Positions 45,689 through 57,287 of a stretch of DNA of 64,000 nt are shown piece after piece. Source of the DNA: Pholiota molesta (taxonomy: Eukaryota > Basidiomycota > Agaricomycetes > Agaricales > Strophariaceae); assembly GCA_014925825.1 (NCBI GenBank), contig JACGCK010000105.1, positions 1 to 64,000 of the forward strand. Direction: 5' to 3'. Position numbers and translations under genes: made by a program. The notes under the pieces were generated by a model that saw nothing but the letters and a program-made list of their open reading frames with translations, made no database searches and was not told the origin of the DNA. The stretch's first letter is position 1. Each line of letters starts with the position of its first letter.

Positions 45689-47240
45689 TACCTCAGAAGA
45701 GTGCCTCCGAGTATCTGCCAGAGCTTTTTGCTCGAAGTATTTTCTGTAAAAGGCTTTGCATCCTGCTTCTGTGACATTTGGCGATTACATGAGCCGAACC
45801 CTGTGCAGTGGTATTCCTCTTATCATTCCACCAAACTCCCTTCTCACGTATTCTGTATTGGCTCTTCCTACATCGGGACGAAGATCGGTACGACGGTATC
45901 TATCAGGGTGTCCAAGTTGCCATGTCGACCTTGTCGTCCTGTTTTTTTTCCTTATGTTTGCTATCGCATCCCTCCGCCTCATTTATTTATTTAGAACACA
46001 GCTTCTTCAGGCAGAAACACGTCGACACCACTTCGCGTTCAACAAACCCATAAAGTTCGACATACATTTGCAGTTAATGTACAGTCCCGACGGTGTAGTC
46101 CTCAGTTACAGTATAAGATTTGTAAACAGCTGCTTAATCTACGAAAAATGCTACACATTGCATTCTCGTATCAACACGTCACGGACGGACGAATACCAGC
46201 GCCCACTTGAAGACGTCTTGTGACCCAAGCAGAGGCATCGAGAGCTCCCGTTCTGGCTCCAGCGTCAGAAGACAACGGAGGGCTGGCGAATAAGCTGAGG
46301 AAAATGTCTCTGGATCGATAACCACGGATGAAGAGCGATTAAGGGAAGACAGACTGCAGTAATCTGAGGGCACCCTGAGGGCTCGAAACAGTCGAAACTG
46401 AAAGAACAACGCTGACACTAACAATGCTCAAGCTGCCGTACTGATGTATATGCTTGAATGGTTCAAGAAGGCGAATCAGTCGCAAGCACAGAGACGAATT
46501 CCCCGGGATGAACGGGCCGTCGATCTTGAGTGCCGCATTCACGTTCACTTTCTCATCCCGCCCACATCTTCGTCCCTCTGTCTGCGCGCAGCTCTTCTCC
46601 AGGATCTTCGTCATCCGTATCTCGCCAAACTGCACATACTGTTCGTCGCCTCCCAACTAAGAACAAGCAACGGAGCTATCGCGGTCAGCTGTACGCTCAC
46701 TGCTCAGACAGCTCGGAGGGAGTCAAGTAACCCGTTCTCCCTTTGTGCACACTCCTCGGCGAAAGAACCGCTGCCTCAATACCCCTTAGATAGCACATGC
46801 CCGCCGCGTACTTTGGATACCAGGGGTCCCGTGCAATTTATCACGTTGTCTGTCCACGCGTCTTGAATTGCTCGACAGCGCCACCATGTTGACGTTCTCC
46901 TCACTGCAAAGGTGCCAAAGACCATGACTACGCGCTCACGTCCTTTCTTCCGGCTTGCGGCTGGAGGCAGTGGGTGTGCGTGTTCAGCTGGAGTACCACT
47001 TCCCGTGATGCGCACTGTCCCATGCTTCTCTGCGGCGGCGAACTTGCTTTCCACAGAGGAACTATCACCACCATTTGCTTGAGCTCATGGTTTGGAGGTT
47101 TGTGATTGATTATATGCAGTCTGATTTCTCATCATACTTTGCCAAACGTACGAACTCGGTTTCTACTCAGAGAACCCACGATTCTCTTGTGCGGTTCGAA
47201 GACCTCTTGATTCCGTACTCGAAGTTCCGTTTAACGAGCG
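45689..47240. repeat. Complex repeat block right of the mariner element
   Basis: Boxes for 'cgagtatctgcc', 'acatttggcgattacatgag', 'cacgtattctgtat' and 'gtgacccaagcagag' continue the repeat in the order seen at 56,390-57,200. A further copy of the promoter-like 'tctacgaaaaatgctacac' box and the 'caactaagaacaagcaacgg' box follow. From about 47,060 similarity to the rest fades. Confidence 0.75.
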
Positions 47241-47319
47241 CAAAATCATGGGCTGTGCAATGTCATTCTTTGTGCTTAATCTTCCTTTTCGTGCGTCCTG
47301 TGGTAGTTGTGCATCTCAA

Positions 47320-48035
47320 TCTGTCATGATCAACATTCTCCTCGCATGCCTTTATTGGCCTCCGAGGCAAAGGATGAATAGCCGTTGCGTCGCTGCCGCA
47401 GTGCCGCTGCCGCGTAGAATATCCAGATTCCTGTGAGAGCGAGCTGTATGTTCTAATTGCGGTCCCTACACTGAGAACACTTTCCTTTTTTTCTCCACGC
47501 GGACCCTCATCGATGCAGGTATCGCGCTCGGAAAGCTTGTAGTGCCCGCCATGCAATCACAGCTCGTGCGCCGCTTGGCGGGATCGTATCTATGATTTTT
47601 TTACGAGAAAGGGGATGCGCAATTCCCAGAATTCAACGTACGTTCATTGATCTTCATTATGATCATGGCGCTCCCAGGGAACTATGGTTCAGAGAGTTCA
47701 GCCATATGTGTTGCACAATTTTTCCATAGAACGAATACAGACATACAATATAATGCGCTACGGTTACAATTCGAAACGGATCGCTGGCTCATACTCGGTG
47801 TACGCTGATACGGTCAGCCGAATATCTGTCGTGAAGATAGGCTATAGGCTTTGGAGAAGAAATGGTTCGTATTGAGAATTTGACGGCACCTCATATTCGA
47901 GAGTCGAGATGCACTCACGCCAGCAGAGAAAATCAAATAGTTTCTGCAATAGTTTCTGCAATAACTTTTCCCGAAACATAACAACGCTATACGTTCATGC
48001 AACAGCCAGCAGCCAAGGTGGGCATCAACTCAAAC
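47320..48035. repeat. Dispersed repeat, copy 1
   Basis: Matches 51,370-52,130 in the same orientation, starting at 'catgatcaacattctcctc' and ending at 'actcaaaccatcc'. On the minus strand both copies keep a frame containing SVGTAIRTY and EENVDHD, yet neither shows a full gene. Confidence 0.8.
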
Positions 48036-48288
48036 CATCCCGCTTATCTGCCATGGTTACCCACCACTATGCATTCCGCTCACAGAGCGTATGGAGTACT
48101 ATGACGTCATCAACAAGGTACGTACGCTGCGCGCAGCGCTGGCGCGGGACGTCGTCGATGATACTTATCCACTTCATTTCAATTTGGTGCAGGCGTATAC
48201 GGGCGACCATAGTGCGCTAGCAGAATTCCTCTTGCAAGGCATGCGAGAGAGTATGGCGTCCGTTCAATCCCTTGGAGTTTCGTCCTAA
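48036..48288 (+). pseudogene. 3' fragment of the Fic gene (copy B)
   Basis: Starts abruptly inside the exon after the catalytic motif (matching 30,617 onward), keeps that exon's end, its intron (GTACGT...GTGCAG) and the last exon ending QSLGVSS, and stops with TAA at 48,286-48,288. It lacks the HPFEDGNGR motif and everything before it, so it cannot be an active Fic enzyme. The left junction abuts the dispersed repeat at an 'accatccc' shared by both partners. Confidence 0.9.
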
Positions 48289-50008
48289 ACAAATTGAAGT
48301 ATTCTATGTCGATCTCCCGAATAGTCAGATACCTACATACATCGTGGTGGCAGTATGTTTTGACTGCTAACGATTGCTGTGGCATCTATGTATTTATTAT
48401 CGAGTCGAGACATCGCATCCGCGATAAGTTGGTTATCGGTGCTCGAAATCTTAAATGAACAGGAATGATGGTCAGTATGACTTATTTAAATTATTTGCGT
48501 TGTGGTTGTAAAAAAGAGCCGCCTAGCCAGCCGTTGCGTCGTCCAAATTACCGATTGCTCAGACGTTTTATTCAAACTATCAACTTGCATAAAATTCCAG
48601 ACACTTCGTTGTCAAGTACGATGCTGCGAAAACACTTCCAAAAGACAGATACAGACGACCATTGAGATGGCCAATTATTGAACATACTTATGGCCACCAC
48701 CTGAGACTCTCAATCCACGAACCGGCATTCAATTTTGACCTTGCTAAGAGCCTCTCTGCGAAACGCTCGGATGGAGATTTGAGACGGCAACAATTGAGGA
48801 GCTTGCTCTTGTGTGCCACAAATTCGTTTGTGCGTCGACCAAACGGACTTTTGACAGATAGGGCTACAGTATACCGCCTAAACGACGTAAGCAGCACGGT
48901 ATCAGTATATGAGCGTCAAGCTTTGGGGGTTGAGCAACTGCCCGAAACTCACGATACGACATTCCTTGCAAATTTTGAGGGACGCGACATCCCTTTGCTC
49001 TACCTTAGAGCATCCGTCTCCTTCGCATGTCCTAATCAGCGCGCCTCCCCAAACACTAGTTTTAGCGGCTCTCTCTATCTCAAACCTGGAGCGATTGTCG
49101 ATTCCTTTTTCTATGTACTCATCGACGAGAGCATTCCATCCCTTTTGCCGGCCTTCTTGGATACTTCGGCTGAAGTTTCGATCGTGTGGACTATAGCATG
49201 ATGAGCGATAGGAATACAACGACTCGCACAAAAAAAGCCTTACGTAGGCTCGTATATACCGCGTCCCAAAGCATAGGCGAACGCCGGGTCGATTGATTTT
49301 TGCATTAGCAGAAGAGTAGCAAGCGCTTGATTCGCTTCGAGTATCTTCGCATCATTGGATGGGGGAGGAACCCGTTCTTCTTGCCCAGTACTGTCGAAAT
49401 AATGAACGATTCGTTGATGCTCATCGTCCCATTTCTCAGCTACAGGAGTCTTTCGGAGACAGCATTTCTCGTAGATTTTTTCCGAGCCGCAGACACACAA
49501 GAATTTCAGAGGGTAAGGATGTCTGTTGGCGTGGCATTCCTGTAGCGGCTTTCCAGACCAGCAGGGACACATCCGGGCGGGGCGCGGCTGACCCAGAGGC
49601 AGCGACTTCGATTTGACCAACGCGAAGAATCGCGCTTGTTCGTCGCGAGTGAAGCATTCTAGGACGACGGAGCGCGGGACCTCCATTTTGGCACCGTGCT
49701 CGAGAAGCAGCGTGATGATCTCCCAGTTCTTCATCCTGCAGGCCATGTTCAAGAGCGACAGGCCGCCAACGGATCGGTTCACATCAGCATGCTGTTCAAC
49801 CAAGATACGCACATTCCTCGCGCAGCGTGCCAGATTCCTTTCCGTCTCGGCTGGCGTGAAGGGTTTGTTGGTTTTCTGGTTGACGATGTAAACTCCAGGC
49901 TGGAAGAAATTGAGCATATCCAGCATGCAGGTATAAATTGGGGTACTGCCATCGCTATCTTCCTCGTCCGGATTTGCACCACATCTGAACCGCTCGCAAA
50001 GGGCCAAG
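48036..50008. repeat. Segmental duplication, copy B
   Basis: Same-orientation partner of 30,617-32,584. It contains the Fic 3' fragment, a spacer and most of the intact ankyrin/SEC-C/MYND gene. The right boundary lies inside that gene, whose first exon extends on to 50,235. Confidence 0.9.
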
Positions 50009-50235
50009 ATGTCCCCTTCCAACGCGTAATAATGAATGAAGGTGGTAAACCCAGGCGCGCCATTGGGGAGATCGACACGGGCGTTAGGGCTCTCGGCTTT
50101 CGACCAATTGCGCATTTTAAGACGTGATGTATGGGACGCCATAGTATAGACCTGTGACTTGAATCCTTTCATCATTGGGAGCGCCTCGATTTCCTTGATG
50201 AATTCGGGGGGAAGGAGAGGCTTGGATAATGCCAT
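48710..50235 (-). CDS. Ankyrin, tandem SEC-C and MYND zinc-finger protein
   Basis: Exons 50235-49244, 49190-48953 and 48877-48710 join in phase to 465 aa without stops. Order: N-terminus MALSKPLLPPEFIKEIEALP; ankyrin-like segments (GANPDEEDSDGSTPIY and LVEQHADVNRSVGG, LLLEHGAK); two consecutive SEC-C-type zinc motifs, CPCWSGKPLQECH and CVCGSEKIYEKCC; a helical spacer ending RGIYEPT; and a MYND finger assembled across the second intron (CEGDGC, CKEC, then YCSPICQKSVWSTHKRIC). Zinc ligands all appear present. MYND and ankyrin modules bind proteins, so this is likely a scaffold or regulator; no enzymatic domain is visible. The start at 50235 is chosen, though ATG at 50268 is in frame. The paralogue at 31-32.6 kb is dead. 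Confidence 0.85.
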
Positions 50236-50268
50236 GTAGCTTGTTGTGTTCGCTGCAATGTCTCTCAT

Positions 50269-51369
50269 CAGTTACGGTGTATGTATCTTGATTATTTGAT
50301 TCAACGCACTTAAGGTGAGGAATGAAGACGAAGGCAGTTGCGCAATGAATTGAGGCAGAGATAGGGACAGACAGCAGAGCGTCGTACGATGTAAGCACAA
50401 ATTCTGTGCACGAGGCCTCTCATTCTAATTTTATGTCTTCTTTAGCCTTACAATCACCCTATCGGCCCAATTGACTTGCCGTTCTCGTTCCGTACAGAAA
50501 TCTATTGTGCCACAGATCACAAGATAATGTCTTTACAGATTGTGTGTGTCTGTACCCACCCCAACAATAGCGAGAAGATATGGAAGTTGTTCGAATCTGG
50601 AGCCAGGCATAGTCCATCCGATCTGATGCCTTTCTGCAGCCCTCACAACACCGCGGCCCATCGTACGATATAACAGAACAACAGTGTTGGTATTTGCAGG
50701 TGGCAGCAGACATCTATTCGTTAATGAGAGGGGATAGCAGCATATATGCTATGGATGAGCGATGAAATGGCACATACAAACTGAAGAAATACACACCTCG
50801 TCATAGTTACACATCATATTGCCGCACTCACAGCCACCAGCCACCTCCGGCCTCTAGTCCCATCCCATCCCTGCTCGCTGTTTCGCCCCACTCCCCGTTC
50901 CGTAACGCTCTCTGGAGCCGCGAGCTGGCGCAGGCCCGTACACTGCGGCAGTCGACCCAAACACAATACGCGATTCAGCTCATAAACGAAGAATGTCCAT
51001 CGACAGCCAGTATACAGTGTTCGTGTCAACGACAACACGCGTAGAGCACCTTCTGGGGTGGTCGAAGGTGTCCAATTGATAAGACAACGAAGGGTAAGCC
51101 AGTAAGGTGCAAATGGGTGAAGAAGAGTTGGCTTCGGCAGCCATGTGCCACGCAACAAGCCCTAAGCGCTAAGCCCCTACTGCCATGGATCCTGCTGCTG
51201 AGGTAGACAGCGTTGGCTTCTCCAATAATCGAAGCCAACATGGCGACAACAAAGAGCGCGGTAGAAGAAAGTTAGAAGGAGAGGGCACACGAAAAGGGTA
51301 GGCGAGTAAGGGTCAAATATGATGCTCTGGATGCGCCAGATAGGTTCCTCGGTTGGTGAGGAGGTGTGA
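50269..51369. other. No gene recognised
   Basis: Open frames on both strands (for example minus 50,814-51,158) are short and domain-free. Nothing matches the other repeats clearly. Confidence 0.35.
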
Positions 51370-52130
51370 ATCATGATCAACATTCTCCTCAGAGGCCTTT
51401 ATCTGCCTGCGGTGCAAAGGACGCATAGACGTTGCGTCGCTGCCGCTGCGGCGTAGAACATCGAGATTCTGTGAGAGCGAGCCGTATGTTCTAATTGCGG
51501 TCCCTACACTGAGACCACCTTTCTTTTTCCACGCGGACCCTTCTCGATGCAGGTATCGCGCGCGGAAAGCTCGTAGTGCCCGCCATACAATCACAGCTCG
51601 CAGCTCGTACTTAAACCATAGTGCCGAGTCAATTGCGACAGCCACACCATGCTCCGTCCATCCGCGACGTGCGTCGCTTAGCGGGATCGTATATGTATGA
51701 TCTACGAGAAAGGGAATGAGCAATTTCCAGAATGCAACGTACGTTCATTCATCTTCATTCTAATCCTGTCGCTCCCAGGCAACCACGGTTCAGAGACAGC
51801 TCAACCATCTGTGTTGCCCAATTTTGACATCGATAGAATACGGACGTTCAATATACTTAATGCGCTACGATTACAATTCAAAACGGATCGCTGGTTCATA
51901 CTCGAATACGGTTAGCTGTATATCTGTCGCGAAAATCGGCTTTGGGGAAGAAATGGTTCGTAATGAGGATTTGTCGGCACCTCATATTCGAGATTCGAGA
52001 TACACTCACACCGGCAGGGAAAATCAAATAGTTTCTGCAATACTTTCTGCAACAACTTGTCCCGACACTAAACAACATTAGACATCCATGCAACAGCCAA
52101 CAGCCAAAGTGTCCGTCGACTCAAACCATC
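51370..52130. repeat. Dispersed repeat, copy 2
   Basis: Partner of 47,320-48,035. Includes a 136-codon minus-strand open frame (51,313-51,723) with VGTAIRTYGSLSQ, shared in part by the other copy. It could be remains of a membrane or secreted protein gene, but no domain is recognisable. Confidence 0.8.
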
Positions 52131-53547
52131 CGGGATTAGGATATCACTTGACGCACAGCGTCCGCGCCAACTTCGCGGTGTGTAGAGAACGAATACACGG
52201 AGTCTGTCAGCGTGGCCGTCCGCACCAAGGTGTGCGATGGACGATTCTCACCAACGATTCTCGCGAACAAAGACGCGTACTCACGAACAGAGCAAAAAAA
52301 ACAAAAAAGCACGCGACGCGCGAAAGAAACCTGCAATGACGGTAATCCTTTATGGACGAACATCTGCGCTGTTCAACGGGGCATGCACATCGACACACTT
52401 GCACCCCCACAGCCACGTATCAGAATTGCTCTCGTTCCCGCGAGTCAGCGCGCCTAACCCCAGGCTCACTGTCAACCGCCAAGAACAGCACAGCCTGGTC
52501 GGAAGACATATCGCTAAGAGGATCAGGACCATTTCTCTGCGATGGGCTGATACACACTTTAGCGCTGGACATTGGCCGGGTACATGCAGTGTTGGTACAT
52601 GCAGTGTTGCCTTGCTACACGAACTATCACGGCTTTGCCTCTGAGCTTGTGTGTCCGTCTCCCAAGCCAGCTGGACCCGTCGAGTTAAAAGTGCGAAGGA
52701 TGTCAATACAGCATGTCCAAGTGTCATACACTGCAATCTCCACTAGCAGCGCGGCGTCCATCGCAGAGGAGTGGACCCGTTCCCACCCCAACGGTACCAG
52801 GGGGTGGCGACCCGCTCGGCCTTCAACGCGCTCCAAGCTCGCTCTTCAAGAACACAAGACGTGATGTCCTACAACAGGTACGCACTGCGTCTGATACGCC
52901 GCATCTGGTACTTGGAAAAGCCCTCGTGCGCGTTGGTCAGGCGGGATGGTGAAGAGAACGAAGGTAACGGCGCCGTGCCCAGATCGGAGAGAGCGAGGGA
53001 AGATGGAAACCAATAGCAAACACAACAAAACGAAAACGACCTGACCTTGAGAGTGACACTCACTCCCGAAGTCCGGAATGCACGTCCGTAGAGTATGTCA
53101 CTGCCACGTAAGGGCCGTGTCGTAGCAAAGGAACGGAGAATACGCGCCCAGAATCCACTTGCACTGCCGAGCCCTCCGTACTGTCATCATCGCCTTCCAA
53201 GTTCCAATCAAGCCAGAAAAGACACCTGGAGTGCACGTCGTAGCTGAGATGCACATAAGTCAGCGACGTTCGAAGTATAAGGCGAGGAGAATACCTCTGG
53301 TGAAGGGACGGAACGAACGTGACATCGACCTGAGCGCCCGACAAAGCGAGACAGACGATCAGCAGTGTGGACTCCATCGCCCCTCTGAAAGGTCATGGAA
53401 GGAGCGAGGTAGGTGATGAGATGCAACTGGCTCTCGCATCATCGTCTCGCAAGCGGAACATCGAATGAGCCCAAGACGCAGAGGTAAGTACATGAGGATG
53501 CAGGAGACAAGAGAGAGAAAATCCGCTCCGGAACACCCCGAAATCAA
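52131..53547. other. No firm gene
   Basis: The longest frames (plus 52,352-52,864, 170 codons; minus 53,060-53,377, 105 codons with a hydrophobic start MESTLLIVCLALSG) show no recognisable family. The minus one begins with a signal-like segment and could be an exon of a decayed secreted or membrane protein gene. Just before 53,550 the complex repeat begins. Confidence 0.3.
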
Positions 53548-55580
53548 CGGCCCGATATCTCTGATTGCGCACGGTCCACCCTGCCGCAAGCCACATTCAC
53601 TTTCTCATATCACACCCACCTAAACTCCCACTTTCAGCTCGTCTACGGCCAGCAGCTCTACTCTCTCTTACGAATCAGTATCTCGCACACGGATCCGTAC
53701 AATCCATCGCCTACCTATCAAACACGAAGTACGGCGATAGCCCAATCAGATATGTGTTCCTCATCAGTGAATCCAGGGGATTGAAGCTGAGTGGCCTGTT
53801 CATCGATCATCCTCTATACCAGTCCCTCCGCGCATTGCCCTACCAATACTCTCCAGAGCGCACATGCCCACTTATATACCTACCTTGGATCCTGGACGTG
53901 CAACTAGTACTACTCCTGTTGCACGTCTGCCACTTTCGCGCTGCGTGGCAGCGGCGCGGTGTCGACGGTCTACCTACTCGACACCACGGCAAGGACCCAA
54001 TCTCCATAGAATATACCTGGGCAGTGTGCACTCTTCCTTTTAAATTTTCGAGTATGAATGGTGGTGGTGATGGCGGGCATCGGGACAATTTTCTGTGCTG
54101 TACCATTTTTTTTTTTCTTTGATCACATCCATCGGATGAGGCATCGCTTCGCCTGCGGCCGTACTTCGCCAAATAGACGAACATTATTTGCCCCTCAGAG
54201 GAGCCCCTTTGAGCATCTGCATTAGCTTCTTGCTCGAAGACTTCTCTGTGTGATGTGAAATAATAGCGTACATATTTGGCGATTATAAAAGCCGAGCCTG
54301 CAACACTCCCTATTATGAGTTATCATTTCACCCAATGTCCCTGCACCTATTTACTCGCAAAGACGTAGTTGACTGTGAATAACTTTCTTCTCCAGGTGGA
54401 AACTCGTCGATGAAGACTTTGAGTTCATCAAGATCATAGTACAATTCGGCGTACCGCCGTATTTCGAAGTTCGTACAGTATAGTAACCTTCTCCGAAGTT
54501 GCAATGTAAGGATTCGAATATTTATTGTCATGAACGAGCGTGTCTCGTCATCATTGTCCATGCGCATTTCCTTCCAAACGGGTACAGTGGAGATGAGTTT
54601 CAAGTGCCAAGACTTGTGGCAATGCTCTCCCATCCAGTAACAGACGACTACGAACATTGGTTTGCGAGAAAATGCGCGGCTGAAGGCGCTGAATCGCTCA
54701 AACGGATCTTAACCCCAACTGCAGTATCAGTCCTCCCCGCGTTACTATAATATTGCGACAACATTAAGACAAGAGGCATCCACAAACAGAGAGCGAGATG
54801 CCAACAATGAGCACAAAGTAATGATATCGGGTGCGGTACCCGAGTGAACTTGTCCTCATCGACAGTTTTCGATCGCAGAAGAACACCACAGCGTTCTGAG
54901 AATGCCTTGGGACGCTAAAGTGTCTACCATGTTTTCGTGCAGGTGGAACTAGCCTCTAGCGGTTGAGCTGTACCAGCTCGCTGTGGTGTTCTCTTGCATC
55001 GATCGACGATGAGACGCCGAACATCATGCAACGTAGCAGGTACTTCCACAGTCCACACACGAAACACCGACCGGAAAGCGATGAAAGGACAGGAGAACGC
55101 ACAAGAAATCCCCAACTCCCAGCTTCGCGCGAGCCGCGTTCCGCACCCCGCTCAGATCCCACCGCAGCGCAAACTACGCCAGCCATCGATTCACCACCCT
55201 CTCCCTGAAGACGGACGGCTGGGACGATCTTCAAACAGTTCCCTGGCTGGCCGACGCATCGCGAACGCATAACGACGACACTGCACCTCGTAGCGATCGC
55301 AGTAGGACAACGCCGGCGCCCACAGGCAGGATAGACATCATATCGCACACGCACTGCGGGTTGGCCCGGATGGGGGTCCATGATCGGAGAGCAGGCCGTC
55401 GTCACAGACGGAGGGTAGGACTGGAACTTGGACGGCGAGTGCGAAGTGCGAGGGAGCCACCAGTCTGAGGATGCGGGACTGGCGCGGATGGCCCTCGAGC
55501 TGCCGTATGGGAGTTACTGACCACGTCACGCAAGACGATCAGAACGCGTAACCTGAAAGTCGGGGAGGGTGGTGAGGACG
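53548..55580. repeat. Complex repeat, one nearly uninterrupted copy
   Basis: Contains the boxes in order: 'cccgatatctctgattgcgc', 'ctacctatcaaacac', 'cagagcgcacatgcc', 'tggatcctggacgtgcaa', T-run plus 'ctttgatcacat', 'gccgtacttcgcc', 'gaatatttattgtcatgaac', 'tataatattgcgaca', 'acagttttcgatcgcagaag', 'gttctcttgcatcgatcgac'. It serves as the uninterrupted reference for several element insertion sites at 35-42 kb. No box holds a frame conserved across copies. Confidence 0.85.
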
Positions 55581-55782
55581 TGTTGAGTGCAGACGACGTT
55601 TGTGGTGTGCACGCTACCATATGAGAATCTCTAGAGATAGTATCATCGTCATTCCTGAGCGGTTCGCAGGGGGAAAGTCAAAGCAGCGCAAGATGCAGAG
55701 GTACATAGTATCGCAGACGCAAAGAAGGCAAGAGATAGAAAATCGCGCTGAAGCACGGCTCCGGAACTTCCCGAAATTAGCG

Positions 55783-57200
55783 GGCCGATATCCCTGCGTG
55801 CGCACGGTCCACTTGCCGCATCGCTCGTTCTTGCTCATACCACGCACATCTTTATCCATCCAAGCCCCCGATTTGAGCTCGTTTATGGCCAGCCTCTCTA
55901 GGCTTTCTTGCGATCAGTATCCCGCACACGGATCCAAACCATCTATCGCCTATTTATCAAACACGAAGAACGGCGCTATCGCAATCGTCCCTGCTGCAGA
56001 ATCCAACAATGGGGGCGAAGCTGAGTAACTCGTTCTTCCTTTATATATGTCCCTCCGCGCATCCCTCTACCGATACAACTCTCTAGAGCGCACATGCTCT
56101 AGGGTATACTTTGGATCCTGGGACACGCGATGCCCCTTGTTGCGCGTCTGCTCGTCTTGCTCTGCACGCAGTGGCGCTGCGTTGACGTTCTCAACGACAT
56201 CGTGGCAAAAACCAAATAGTCTTTCAATTTGAGATTGTGTGCTTTCCCGAAGTGCGGGTTGTGGTGGTGTCGTCTATTGGATCGAAGCCATTTCGCAATG
56301 CGCATTGGTGTATTGATTTTTCACCGCACATGTCGGATGAGGCACCTCACGGGGAGTACTGCCACAGCGGTACTTCGCCAGATTCGCAGAAGACGGCTGC
56401 TACCTTAGAAGAGCGCCTGCGAGCATCTGCATGAGCTCTTCTCTCGGAGTTCCTTCTGTAGAACGCTTCGAAAACTCTGTGACATTTGGCGATTGCGTCT
56501 GCCAAACTTGTGCAGCGGTATTCCCTCACCAAACTCCCTATCCTGTATTGTGTTTCTGATGGCTCTTCCTACGTCGAGACGAAGATTCGTATCCATCAGG
56601 GTGTCCATATTGCCGTGTCGATTTTATCATCCTATTTTTCTCGCTTATGTTCCATGTCACATCCCTCCGCCTCATTTATTCATTCATAGGTCTCCCATAT
56701 AAAACCGCATTTTTTCAGGCAGAAACATGTCGATGCAGATTTCGCGTTCAGCAAGCCCGTAAAGTTCGACGTACATTCACAGTATATGACGACGTGGTCC
56801 TCGATTACAATACAAACCCTGTAGACAGCTGCTTAATCTACGAAAAATACTACACGTTGTGTCTCGCGTCAACGCGTCACGGACAGACGATACCAGCACC
56901 AAGATGTTTCGTGACCCAAGCAGAGACATCGAGAGCTCCCGTTCTCGCTCTAGCGTCGGAAGAGACAAGGAGGGCTGGCGTATAAGCTGAGGAGAATTCC
57001 TCTGCACCGACGGCCACGGATGGAGAGAGTGCAAGTCAAGTTCAAGTTCAAGAAAAGACAGAATGCATTGATGATTGATCTGAGGGCTCGAAAGAGTCGA
57101 AATTGAAAGAATGACGCTGACACCAACGATGTTCCAGCTGCCGTATGAGAGTTGTTGACCCTGGGACTGTCCTAATTTATGTGCTTGAATGGGTCGAGAT
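55783..57200. repeat. Complex repeat, shorter variant copy
   Basis: Begins with 'gggccgatatccctgcgtgc', includes the uninterrupted MITE site near 55,820 and the uninterrupted mariner site near 56,390, and continues with 'acatttggcgattgcgtctg' and 'gtgacccaagcagagacatc' boxes shared with 45.7-46.3 kb. Confidence 0.82.
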
Positions 57201-57287
57201 GCAGACAGAAGGCGAATCAGTCGCAAGACGCAGAGCTACGAAGAGTTGACGAGGAGCTGCACCTGTTCGGAATTCCCCGGAATGAAC

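Noticed and set aside
52352..52864. 170-codon plus-strand open frame
   Set aside because: No recognisable family, low-complexity composition and no splice context; likely chance.
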